A model generated the notes under the pieces. The model did not search any database and had not been told where the DNA came from. It was given only the letters and a program-made list of their open reading frames with translations. The translations under genes and the position numbers were made by a program. Source: Anaerolineales bacterium HSG24 (lineage in GTDB: Bacteria > Chloroflexota > Anaerolineae > 4572-78 > J111). From it: DNA of 36,350 nucleotides. The stretch is from positions 1 through 36,350 of the forward strand of contig JAUCGB010000036.1 of assembly GCA_030377895.1 (NCBI GenBank), given 5' to 3'. Below are positions 1 through 8,503 of this stretch, piece by piece. Every line of letters begins with the position of its first letter. The first letter of the stretch is position 1.

Positions 1-1
1 A

Positions 2-97
2 CTTCTTGTAGCTTGGATTGCTAACCGTATTTCCATAGTTGTTAATGAAGATAATGAGGAGGGGCAAACCATTACTAAACGGCGCAAACAACCATGA
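2..97 (+). CDS. 3' end of an unidentified gene (5' end outside window)
   Basis: An open frame enters from the left edge and stops at TGA 95-97, encoding 31 residues. The first part is hydrophobic (LLVAWIANRISIVV) and the tail is charged and ends in KRRKQP, which would suit a final membrane segment with a cytoplasmic tail. The stop lies only 3 nt from the stop of the convergent methyltransferase gene. Too little is visible to assign a family, and it could be a chance open frame. Confidence 0.35.
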   Translation, partial: LLVAWIANRISIVVNEDNEEGQTITKRRKQP

Positions 98-100
98 ATT

Positions 101-700
101 TTAATGGTAACTGGCCGAAACGAAGACTATAGCCGACTCCTTCGTCAGCCAGAATGACCATGGATTATCGAGGGATGCCTTATCAAGCTGATCCTTTTCG
201 GAGTCTGATATTTCTTCGTCAAATTCCTTAAACATCTTGCCGTGGTAGATTTCACCATCGAGAGTCTTCGAGATGATAGGAGGATTAGGATTGGGCATAT
301 GGGCCTGTTCATTCTTACTTGCAACATGGCCTTCGATACAGACATAGCTCCGCTCGTGAGTGATCGACTGTAGAGGTTTTATCAACTGCGTTGGATCATC
401 AAGGTGGTAGATGAGCCCGAATGACCAGACGAGATCGAAGACACCCACATTGTCTCTATTGAGTGCTCGACAATCGAGTTGAAAGAAATTCAATTTCTCG
501 GTTTTGAGCTTCAGGCATTCAACAAAATTGACGTTCTTGGGTTCAACTCCCACAATCTCGGCATCAGGGAAGTTAGGTTGTAAAATGTCATGGATGTGCT
601 CTCCTTTGTGGCATGCAATGTCTATCATACGACTTACACTGTTCTTATCGATTACTTCAAATAGCTGATCATATGGAAGTTCTTTTATGGTATTTTTCAT
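101..700 (-). CDS. Class I SAM-dependent methyltransferase, short C-terminus
   Basis: This 199-residue protein has the Rossmann-fold features of a class I methyltransferase: motif I IDIACHKGE (residues 26-34), the ribose-binding acidic residue in VGVEP (E53), and FDLVWSFGLIYHLDDP (88-103), typical of the CmoB-like/Methyltransf_23 type. The start ATG is preceded by AAGGGAGA about 7 nt upstream, so the start is well supported. Relatives usually continue past the NPWSFWLTKES segment with a final strand, but this one ends 10 residues later, so the C-terminus may have been lost. The substrate is unknown. Its position beside a polysaccharide locus suggests modification of a sugar or lipid-linked intermediate, which is inference. 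Confidence 0.75.
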   Translation of the reverse strand: MKNTIKELPYDQLFEVIDKNSVSRMIDIACHKGEHIHDILQPNFPDAEIVGVEPKNVNFVECLKLKTEKLNFFQLDCRALNRDNVGVFDLVWSFGLIYHLDDPTQLIKPLQSITHERSYVCIEGHVASKNEQAHMPNPNPPIISKTLDGEIYHGKMFKEFDEEISDSEKDQLDKASLDNPWSFWLTKESAIVFVSASYH

Positions 701-759
701 TGTTATTCTCCCTTCTTACCTTAATTGACTTATAATGCTCATTTCCTTAATCAAAACGG

Positions 760-2004
760 TTAATTAGAGGCATGAAAATAATTCATGTCAAGTATCGAAT
801 CAGAAATAAAATTAGCTAAAACATCATTACCAAGTTGATTATAGTGACAACAACTATCCTTATATATTATATTCACTTCGTCATCGAAGATGTTTACTGC
901 ACTATAAAAGTTGACCCCATTTTGCTTTAAAAATCCGGCTTGATCCATCAAGATTGGATACCCTTTTTCTATTGGTGCGCGATAAGGATGGTCTTCAACG
1001 AAGGCTATTTTTCTTTCTTCATCACTAAAAACCTTGTTTGAGTAATATTGATTAGGTTGAAGAAAATGAAAATAGAGAATGTGTTTACTTTTTAATGTTT
1101 CGTTCATCATAATCGAAGCATTAGTCCAGTGCAGAACAATATGATCAAATAAAATCAGACTCGATTGTTTGTCTGCAAGATAGATATGAACAATGGAATC
1201 GTCTAGAGAATTTGATTCTAATTGTTGAAAAGTAACTAATTCAGTTGTATATCGGCTATATAAAATTTTATAAAATTGTTCCAACATAAAATAGGCAGAA
1301 GCAAAATGGGTATTATTCATCATTTCTACGACACGATTTAACCGTATTTTATGTTGATTAATACTTGCTAATGATTCGAGTTTTTCTCTGGTTAGCGTCG
1401 TCTGATCTATCAAATTAGTCAATGGTCCAATATGATCTACACTTGGCATTGAAATATCTATAGCCTGTTCGTTATTCCTATTTGATAAAGCTAACTCATT
1501 GAATCCATCAACGTTAATTACCATATCCAACTCTTGTCCAACCGTAAGATAATAGTTCAAAATAAGCAATTGTTGTGGTTGTTTGTAGCCACCAGCGCAA
1601 AAATTCAATAGTATAATTTCTTTATCCTCAAAAAAAGTATGTTTTTTTAAGGCTTCAATAAGCTGCTTTTTTCCTTCAAGTGCAAATCCCTTTGCAACTG
1701 AACCACCAAAAATTCCAATGATATACTGATTTTCATTATTTCGGATAAATGGATAATTGTAGGGAGAAACAAAACCATGGTTGTTGACACTGTCTTCAGC
1801 AACGGGATTCGAGAAACCAAAATAGGGGTGTATCCTTTCTCCTGTTAGTTTGTTAGATTCGGCCTCTTCAATCAGCTGATATATTTTGGTATTGGTATAA
1901 AACAGCTTACTATCATTAAAAAAGTACCAACCTACAGTAATCAGTTCCATAAAAATAAAACCTGCTACTATACTAATTATTATATTTATTATTTTTTCTT
2001 TCAT
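760..2004 (-). CDS. Membrane-anchored SGNH/GDSL-type hydrolase-like protein
   Basis: A 414-residue protein with one N-terminal membrane segment (about residues 5-27), then an extracytoplasmic domain with SGNH-type blocks: GIFGGS with candidate nucleophile S102, a Gly-containing block CAGGYKQPQQ (136-145), NVDGFNE (164-170), and a C-terminal DSCCHYNQLGN with candidate acid/base D383 and H387. The spacing is D-x3-H rather than the usual D-x2-H. I chose the ATG at 2004 because AAGGA lies 4 nt upstream; a TTG 15 codons earlier has no such site. Such proteins often add or remove acyl groups on exported glycans, which fits the neighbours, but the substrate is not visible. The gene is clearly more AT-rich than its neighbours, which may indicate transfer. 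Confidence 0.65.
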   Translation of the reverse strand: MKEKIINIIISIVAGFIFMELITVGWYFFNDSKLFYTNTKIYQLIEEAESNKLTGERIHPYFGFSNPVAEDSVNNHGFVSPYNYPFIRNNENQYIIGIFGGSVAKGFALEGKKQLIEALKKHTFFEDKEIILLNFCAGGYKQPQQLLILNYYLTVGQELDMVINVDGFNELALSNRNNEQAIDISMPSVDHIGPLTNLIDQTTLTREKLESLASINQHKIRLNRVVEMMNNTHFASAYFMLEQFYKILYSRYTTELVTFQQLESNSLDDSIVHIYLADKQSSLILFDHIVLHWTNASIMMNETLKSKHILYFHFLQPNQYYSNKVFSDEERKIAFVEDHPYRAPIEKGYPILMDQAGFLKQNGVNFYSAVNIFDDEVNIIYKDSCCHYNQLGNDVLANFISDSILDMNYFHASN

Positions 2005-2138
2005 GTGTTCCTTGGCACCAGGGTCCTTGGTGGGAATTTTAGAGAACAAGTCGCCTCTATCTGCGATACAGCCGATTTATAGAGACGCTGGAACGCCCTA
2101 AATGGGCACTCCCATTCAACGACCCTAGTACCCGCATT

Positions 2139-5100
2139 TTAAGACTTAGCCATCTCCTGAATAAGTTGCACCATCTCCTCCCCAAACCGGTCAAGGGTTA
2201 GATTCTTTTGAAATGTTTGGCGAGCCTGCTCACCCAACTGTTGACCATAGTCTCGGTCATAGAACAGGCGCATGAGGCATATCACCAAAGCTCGTTCATC
2301 CTCAGAAGGAACGAGTAGTCCATTCGTCCTATGCTCAATTATTTCGGCAACTCCGCCAACATCGGTAGCAACAATAGCTTTCCCTAAAGCCATAGCCTCC
2401 AAAATCGTTACAGGTAAAACTTCGTCTCTTGAACTTAACACAAACAGGTCCGCAGAGCGAATATGATCTAAAGCCTGTTCACGGGACATCTCTCCTAAAA
2501 ATCGAATATCTTCTCCAATCGGGATAAGTTTGCTTAACTCTTGGTAAAATGATTGTGTTAAGATACGTCCGACAAAGTAACAGCTTACTTTTTGTTTGAT
2601 AGGCTCAGGTAAAAGGTTTAATGCTTTAAGTAGAACATCCTGCCCTTTTCGATGCTCAACACTGCCCACATGAACAATACGAAATTTGTCAGAAGTTGGA
2701 GATTGTTTCGTCTCCTCAACTGGCTCTATTCCTAAATTAAGGCCATGTGGAATCACTCGGTAATTATCACCCTGAGAGAGGAAAGCGTACAAGTCGGCAA
2801 CATTCTGAGACGGGAATACAACCGCATCAGCGATAGAAAACGCCTCGGCAATCACTGGTACTTTATTAATCAAATCTAACCCATGATTAGATTCATGAAT
2901 CCACCATAGTGATGGTTTTTGCATAGCCTTCGCGACGGAGATAAATTGCCACATCAGAATTGTATTAATAAATATAATATCATAATCCAAGACAAGTTTG
3001 GTAATAGCCAAACTATCACCTAAAATTTCAGGAATGACATAGACTTTCATGCCCGCTTGTTCATACTGTTGACGCAATATTCCATCAGTTGGAGTATACA
3101 CGTCGATATCATACCCTATTTTCACCATATAGTTCATCAGGGTATAGAGAATGACCGGCGCGCCACTGGCACTTAAATCATGGGAGACAACCATTAGACG
3201 GGGTTTTTCTGTTTGATCGTCACTCGGTGGGATATTCGACATGTTTGCTTCGATATCCTGTAGATTTTTCAGGGAATTATCATCAATATTGTTCAGTAGT
3301 TTAAAACTTTGTAGAATTTTGATAATACGCTCCGCCCGATTCATCTCTCCTTTTGTAGCCAAAGTTGGCTGGTGGTGAGTATAGGAGAGATTCGGATGAA
3401 AGTAAATATCGCCCTGTTGAACATAAGGCAACAGGCGTATTGAAGCCCGTAAGACATCACTGGGCGGAACATCCAAGCCCCGACTCGCCCCTTCATGGTG
3501 CAGTAACTGGGCAAACGGGGTATAGATAACCTTGTAACCGGCTTTGGTCGCACTCAAACAGATTTCGATATCACTGTAACCAATTTGATAGGTTTCATCA
3601 AAGCCGCCAACCTGCTCAAAAACCTCGCGCCGCATCATCATACAAGCTCCAGTGACGGCCATATATTCTCGGTACCATTCTGGCGTGCCAAAGAGAGTAC
3701 TCTGGTTTTTCATATTAAAACTGCCGTCAAAAATATGACTGCCATGCCCAGTCAATCCCATGATGATACCCGCATGTTGGATGGTTCCATCGGGGCGAAT
3801 CAGTTTTGTACCAACAATACCAACTCCTGGGCGTTCAACCCAGCCTACTAAATCTTGAAGCCACGCGGCATCCAATACCTGAGTATCATTATTTAGGAAA
3901 AGTAGTAACTCTCCCTCAGCATGTTTAACTCCCAAATTATTCGCGACAGAGTAGTTAAATTGTCCCGGGTAGTTGATGATTTTCACCCGTTCATCGTTAG
4001 CCAAAATCTTATAGTAATAACGTGTAGCCGAATCTGTGCTGCCATTATCAACTAAAATAATCTCATAATTTTGATAGGTAGTTGTCTCAAAAATAGATGA
4101 TAGACAGTCAATTAGTAAATCAATTCGATTTTTAGTCGGGATAATAATGGAGACTTTTGCCCCAGAATTAGGCCAAATCACACGCGTCATGTCCAAATTT
4201 GGACGACTGACTTGAACATCTTCAAGGCCCATTCTGGTGATATGAGCCTTAATGGTCTGGAGTTGGGCGGAAACCACATCAGTCACCTCAGCCGAGCTGG
4301 GCATTTTTCGCCAGTGGTAAAGAACCTTGGGGATATGAACAACGTTATCCGTCTTTTCAATGCACCGGAAGGCCAAATCCCAATCCTGTGCCCCATCTCG
4401 TTCCGAATCGAAGCCCCCAATATCCAATAATAACTGTCGTCGAAAAACAGCATGGGTTAAATAGTTTGTCGATAACAGAACATGGGGAGAGTGACGAGGC
4501 TTAAAAAGTGGTTCTAAGCGGAGCGTTCCATCTTCAGATACTCTATCTTCGTCAAAGTAGATAATATCTGCCTTAGAATCTTGGTCCAATTGACTGACGA
4601 GTTCATAGAGCATGTTGGGGGCTAGAACATCATTTGAGTCAACGATGACAACAAACTCACCAGTTGCCGTCTCCAAGGCTTGGTTGGAACTACTTGAAAT
4701 CCCCAAGTTTTCTGAGAGATGTTTGACCACAATTCGTTGGTCGTCACTGGCAAATTGATCCAGTAGTTCGTTGATACCGGACACGGTTGACCCTCTATTG
4801 ACAATACATAGTTGCCAATGGTCGTATGTTTGGGCCAAAATCGATTCGATCATACTTCGCAATATGTGTCGTGGTGGGTTATAGACAGGGGTGATAAAAC
4901 TAATCAGGGGGCGATATACAAACTGCTGGCTCTCGACCCTTTGTTGCGCTAACTGTTCGTCGGTTGGCTCATTGTCGGCAATCCAAGCATGGTAGGCTGT
5001 TATTTCTGGTGGTAAATCTATCGGTGTGTCAATAGTTGGCTGATTTGAACGAATTTTAGCAATATTTTCCGATAAAAGCTTTGCCCCATCGACCAGACCA

Positions 5101-7001
5101 GTTTGCTGTACCGTTTGAAAAACCTCTTCTAAAAATTTATCTCTGGAACTGCCGGGAGGCGAAAGGGTTGCTCGTAGATTTTGTAGTTTCTGTAATAATG
5201 TCCAACCTATCGAATTCTCAAGATTTGTTCGGTATTCCTCCAAAGCATCTCGGTGAGTGGTTAAGGTTTGGATGTGTGAGCTTAAGGAGCGTTTCATGTC
5301 AGAATACTGGAGTTGATGTTGTTTTCTCAAATCTGCTAATTGGGTGGCGTGTACATCTTCAAAGCGCGCTACTTCCGTTTCAAAATGCGCTACGAGTGCA
5401 TCTTTTTCAGCCAGATGCTGACGTATTTCAGTAGAAGTCTCTTGAGCTAAGTCACGCAAGTCGGTATTCTCTTTCCATAAAAGCCAAAATCTACGTTCAT
5501 AGTCCCGCACAATCCTATGAGGTGGTTCTTGTTGGGAACGAAACCGAACAGCCCAATTTGTAATAAATGAGGCATCAAAATCAACATCACGAAAGAAACC
5601 ATGCCGAGCAAACTGCTCTGCCCAATACTCAAGTGGCTGGACATTAAAATGGGTTTCCTCTTTATAATCAAAGGGGGTTGATGAAAATAATATATCGTCT
5701 GCATGCTGACAAAAATTGGCAACTGCTTGTTCGGCTTCTGCTTTGGGCATATGTTCTAAAACTTCAATCGACACAATTAAGTCATAACGTTGAGGCAACG
5801 GATCCGCGACTGAGCCGACTCGACAATATGGGGCGATATCGGGGTGTACATTCTCAATCGCATACTCCGATATATCAACTCCATACGCTTCGACATTTTG
5901 TTTGCGTAGATTTTCAACCAAAAACCCCATTGCACAACCCGCGTCAAGGACAGTTTGCGGCTCAATTTCTTTGATGATAGATTTGGCAATACCGTCAAAA
6001 AAATTGAGCCAATGCTCATCTCTTTGATACGGTAAGCCACACCCAGTAGCAAAATAGTGGGCATCATATAAATCGGCAATTTTTTGTGGTTCCATAAACA
6101 AATACTCTTTTGAAATAGATTTGTGGCCTTCTATTGATAGGTCGATAGGCTTGGATGTCGCGACTGCAACCAGTTCCTGCTCGATCATCTGTAACATCTC
6201 TAATCGGTTCAGGGACAATCCGTCTCCATTACGCCCCAAGGTGACAAAAAACTCATAGTTAACTGTGGGAGAAAACGAGAGTTCCTTAAATGAAATATAG
6301 CCCAAGGTGTACAGGTCATGAATCAGCAGTCTGAATGAGTGGGGCGTAAAACACCACGAATGTACGTCGATATATTTTTTCTCGTTGATGACGTAATCAA
6401 GCTGTTCTCGCACATCAGCCAAAGAATATCGGAACTGATAGTCACCGTGACGAGTCTCATTCCAGCTAATAACGCCTGCTTTCGACACGACATCGAGATA
6501 GAACTCAGCGATTGTACCGGGCGTATGAATCGGGCTAGGCTGTATGTGGCTGTCAATAATTTTACCGAGACTGGTCACCGACCTAAAATGGTCAAAACAG
6601 TATCGTTTATCGGGAATGACCAGCGAGATAATTCCGTCCTCGTTTAGAATCTCGTCACAATTCTTTAGAAAACCGATTAAATCCGGTGTATGCTCAATCA
6701 TATGGGAAGCGATAATCCAGTCATAGAAGCCTGTTTTGCCGGTTAATTCAGCATACGATTGACCCTGCCATACAAAATCGACCTCTTCAATTGTCTCTAA
6801 ATCAAGCTCACCCAAATTAGCTCGATGCGCCTCGTACTTTTTGATCAGTTGCTCCCGATTAAGATGATCGATAATATGGACGTTATACCCATCTCGTTTG
6901 GGGGCACTGGGACTATAACATGGGCCAATCTCAATGCCCCACCCTGCTTTATTAACATGACGTAATATCGTATCTTGTCTGGTCATAGGAATAACAATCA
7001 T
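2139..7001 (-). CDS. Giant multidomain methyltransferase-glycosyltransferase (MT-MT-coiled coil-GT2-GT2-GT4)
   Basis: About 1620 residues with six modules (positions counted from the TTG four codons before the chosen ATG). Residues 25-145 are a first methyltransferase-like domain (GWGIEIGP, DWIIASHMIEHT). Residues 318-480 are a second, well-formed methyltransferase (VLDAGCAMGFLVENL, DLIVSIEVLEHM). A coiled coil spans about 513-610. A first GT2 runs 702-930 (ISFITPVYNPP, DWDLAFR) with VDSND at 791-795, where an Asp-x-Asp is normally expected. A second GT2 runs 953-1190 (VSIIIPTKNR, LNNDT, HHEGASRG). A GT4 domain runs 1272-1620 (FRIVHVGS, EVLPVTILEAMALG). It probably extends and methylates a surface glycan at the membrane. 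No clear Shine-Dalgarno is seen; ATG 7001 is preferred over TTG 7013, and ATG 6986 is possible. Confidence 0.85.
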   Translation of the reverse strand: MIVIPMTRQDTILRHVNKAGWGIEIGPCYSPSAPKRDGYNVHIIDHLNREQLIKKYEAHRANLGELDLETIEEVDFVWQGQSYAELTGKTGFYDWIIASHMIEHTPDLIGFLKNCDEILNEDGIISLVIPDKRYCFDHFRSVTSLGKIIDSHIQPSPIHTPGTIAEFYLDVVSKAGVISWNETRHGDYQFRYSLADVREQLDYVINEKKYIDVHSWCFTPHSFRLLIHDLYTLGYISFKELSFSPTVNYEFFVTLGRNGDGLSLNRLEMLQMIEQELVAVATSKPIDLSIEGHKSISKEYLFMEPQKIADLYDAHYFATGCGLPYQRDEHWLNFFDGIAKSIIKEIEPQTVLDAGCAMGFLVENLRKQNVEAYGVDISEYAIENVHPDIAPYCRVGSVADPLPQRYDLIVSIEVLEHMPKAEAEQAVANFCQHADDILFSSTPFDYKEETHFNVQPLEYWAEQFARHGFFRDVDFDASFITNWAVRFRSQQEPPHRIVRDYERRFWLLWKENTDLRDLAQETSTEIRQHLAEKDALVAHFETEVARFEDVHATQLADLRKQHQLQYSDMKRSLSSHIQTLTTHRDALEEYRTNLENSIGWTLLQKLQNLRATLSPPGSSRDKFLEEVFQTVQQTGLVDGAKLLSENIAKIRSNQPTIDTPIDLPPEITAYHAWIADNEPTDEQLAQQRVESQQFVYRPLISFITPVYNPPRHILRSMIESILAQTYDHWQLCIVNRGSTVSGINELLDQFASDDQRIVVKHLSENLGISSSSNQALETATGEFVVIVDSNDVLAPNMLYELVSQLDQDSKADIIYFDEDRVSEDGTLRLEPLFKPRHSPHVLLSTNYLTHAVFRRQLLLDIGGFDSERDGAQDWDLAFRCIEKTDNVVHIPKVLYHWRKMPSSAEVTDVVSAQLQTIKAHITRMGLEDVQVSRPNLDMTRVIWPNSGAKVSIIIPTKNRIDLLIDCLSSIFETTTYQNYEIILVDNGSTDSATRYYYKILANDERVKIINYPGQFNYSVANNLGVKHAEGELLLFLNNDTQVLDAAWLQDLVGWVERPGVGIVGTKLIRPDGTIQHAGIIMGLTGHGSHIFDGSFNMKNQSTLFGTPEWYREYMAVTGACMMMRREVFEQVGGFDETYQIGYSDIEICLSATKAGYKVIYTPFAQLLHHEGASRGLDVPPSDVLRASIRLLPYVQQGDIYFHPNLSYTHHQPTLATKGEMNRAERIIKILQSFKLLNNIDDNSLKNLQDIEANMSNIPPSDDQTEKPRLMVVSHDLSASGAPVILYTLMNYMVKIGYDIDVYTPTDGILRQQYEQAGMKVYVIPEILGDSLAITKLVLDYDIIFINTILMWQFISVAKAMQKPSLWWIHESNHGLDLINKVPVIAEAFSIADAVVFPSQNVADLYAFLSQGDNYRVIPHGLNLGIEPVEETKQSPTSDKFRIVHVGSVEHRKGQDVLLKALNLLPEPIKQKVSCYFVGRILTQSFYQELSKLIPIGEDIRFLGEMSREQALDHIRSADLFVLSSRDEVLPVTILEAMALGKAIVATDVGGVAEIIEHRTNGLLVPSEDERALVICLMRLFYDRDYGQQLGEQARQTFQKNLTLDRFGEEMVQLIQEMAKS

Positions 7002-7013
7002 CGAATCGGCCAA

Positions 7014-7183
7014 CAGAAATCAGGCAGTTTGCATTATCATAATAGTAAACAGTATAATCGCTTGATGTCCAACACATACAAACCGAGTCTTATTTGGACT
7101 CGGTTTGTGACCTGCCACTTATTCAAATCAGTGGATTATACTGTACTCTAAAAGTAGAGACAAATCATCGAGAGTAGTCATCT
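7014..7183. promoter_or_regulatory. Divergent promoter region with a 12-bp palindrome
   Basis: This spacer separates the divergent giant transferase and wzt genes. A perfect 12-bp inverted repeat (ACAAACCGAGTC / GACTCGGTTTGT, arms 7078-7089 and 7097-7108, 7-nt loop) lies near its centre. TATACT boxes point outward on both sides: 7137-7142 for the + gene and 7051-7056 (reverse strand) for the - gene. No good -35 hexamers are evident. Because the palindrome is upstream of both genes and lacks a T-run, an operator is a better reading than a terminator, but no regulator is known. Confidence 0.4.
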
Positions 7184-8443
7184 ATGTCAATTGCCATTCG
7201 TTTTGAGAATGTATCTAAAAAATTTTCCATCCAACGCACTCGACCTCGATTTTGGCAAGACCGTTTGTTTGGGATGTTCAAACCTAAGCCAGCCGACGAG
7301 TCTGCCGATAAGAGTTTTTGGGTTTTACGAGATATTAATTTTGAGATTGAGCAGGGCGAAAGCATCAGTTTTATTGGAGTGAACGGAGCCGGAAAAAGTA
7401 CTTTGCTTAAACTGTTGACCCACATCATCCGCCCCACAACGGGCATGATAGAGATTAATGGTCGTATTTCGGCCCTGCTGGAGTTGGGGACGGGCTTTCA
7501 TCCTGATTTAACCGGACGGGAAAATATTTACCTGAATGGGGCGATTTTGGGCCTTAAACGAACTGAAATCAAACGTCGCATGGATGAGATTATCGGGTTT
7601 GCCGAGTTGGAACGGTTTATTGATGTGCCAGTGCGGAACTACTCGTCGGGCATGTATGTTAGGTTAGGGTTTTCGGTGGCTATTTATACTGAGCCGGAGA
7701 TTCTGATTGTGGATGAGGTGTTGGCGGTTGGTGATGTGGCATTTCAGCGCAAATGTATGGATCAGATTAACGCGCTTAAACGGCGTGGGGTGACGATTAT
7801 TTTGGTCACGCATGCGATGGGCAGTGTTGAGGATATGTGCCAGCGGGCGGTGTGGCTTGATAAGGGACGGATTCGGGTCATCGGTGAGGCTGAGTCGGTG
7901 GTGCGTCAATATGTGTGGGATTCTTATGGCCAGAATCCGGCTAGTAGCACAGTGGCTACTGATGCTACTGATAACACTGATGATACTGATGTCGAAGAAA
8001 GCAACGAACCACCCAAGCGGTGGGGCAGTGGTGAGGTGGCGATTGAGCAGGTTCAGTTTTTGTCTGCGGATCATCAGCCGCGAGATTATTACAAAACGGG
8101 CGAGACGATGACCCTCGCCATGCATTATCGAGCGGAGAAACGGGTGGAAAAGCCAGTCTTCGGTATCGCGATTCATCGTAGTGATGGCACGCATGTCACC
8201 GGACCGAATACTAAGTTTGCTGGTCATAAAATTCCTTATATTGAGGGGGATGGTGTGGTCTACTATACCGTCCCATCTTTGTCATTGTTAGAGGGAACGT
8301 ATTATGTGACGGTGGTGGTGTACGACTATAAGCTTAAGCAGATGTTTGATTATCATGACCAGTTGTATCCATTTCGAGTGGTGCCATGGAAGGATGAGCC
8401 TTATGGTTTGCTGACCCTAAATGGTGATTGGCAGATTCAATAG
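7184..8443 (+). CDS. wzt: Wzt-type polysaccharide ABC transporter ATP-binding protein
   Basis: 419 residues. The N-terminal ABC ATPase domain has Walker A GVNGAGKST (65-73), signature YSSGM (153-157), Walker B LIVDEV, and an H-loop LVTHAMGSVEDM. A low-complexity Thr/Asp linker (about 250-275) follows, then a Wzt-type C-terminal beta-sandwich (about 285-415, starting at RWGSGEVAIEQV) that in this family binds the exported glycan. It would energise O-antigen or teichoic-acid-like polymer export across the inner membrane. Its permease partner (Wzm) is not in the window. The gene is divergent from the giant transferase and convergent with the membrane glycosyltransferase, so it appears monocistronic here. 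ATG 7184 is used; only a weak GAGAGT lies upstream. Confidence 0.88.
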   Translation: MSIAIRFENVSKKFSIQRTRPRFWQDRLFGMFKPKPADESADKSFWVLRDINFEIEQGESISFIGVNGAGKSTLLKLLTHIIRPTTGMIEINGRISALLELGTGFHPDLTGRENIYLNGAILGLKRTEIKRRMDEIIGFAELERFIDVPVRNYSSGMYVRLGFSVAIYTEPEILIVDEVLAVGDVAFQRKCMDQINALKRRGVTIILVTHAMGSVEDMCQRAVWLDKGRIRVIGEAESVVRQYVWDSYGQNPASSTVATDATDNTDDTDVEESNEPPKRWGSGEVAIEQVQFLSADHQPRDYYKTGETMTLAMHYRAEKRVEKPVFGIAIHRSDGTHVTGPNTKFAGHKIPYIEGDGVVYYTVPSLSLLEGTYYVTVVVYDYKLKQMFDYHDQLYPFRVVPWKDEPYGLLTLNGDWQIQ

Positions 8444-8503
8444 CTTTACACTCCTTTTTAATACCCTTCCTAGAAACGCCTATTTCAAAATTCGATTTCC
8501 CAA

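Noticed and set aside
7078..7108. Rho-independent terminator between the giant transferase gene and wzt
   Set aside because: Both genes start here and run outward, and there is no T-run; an operator or structured site fits better.
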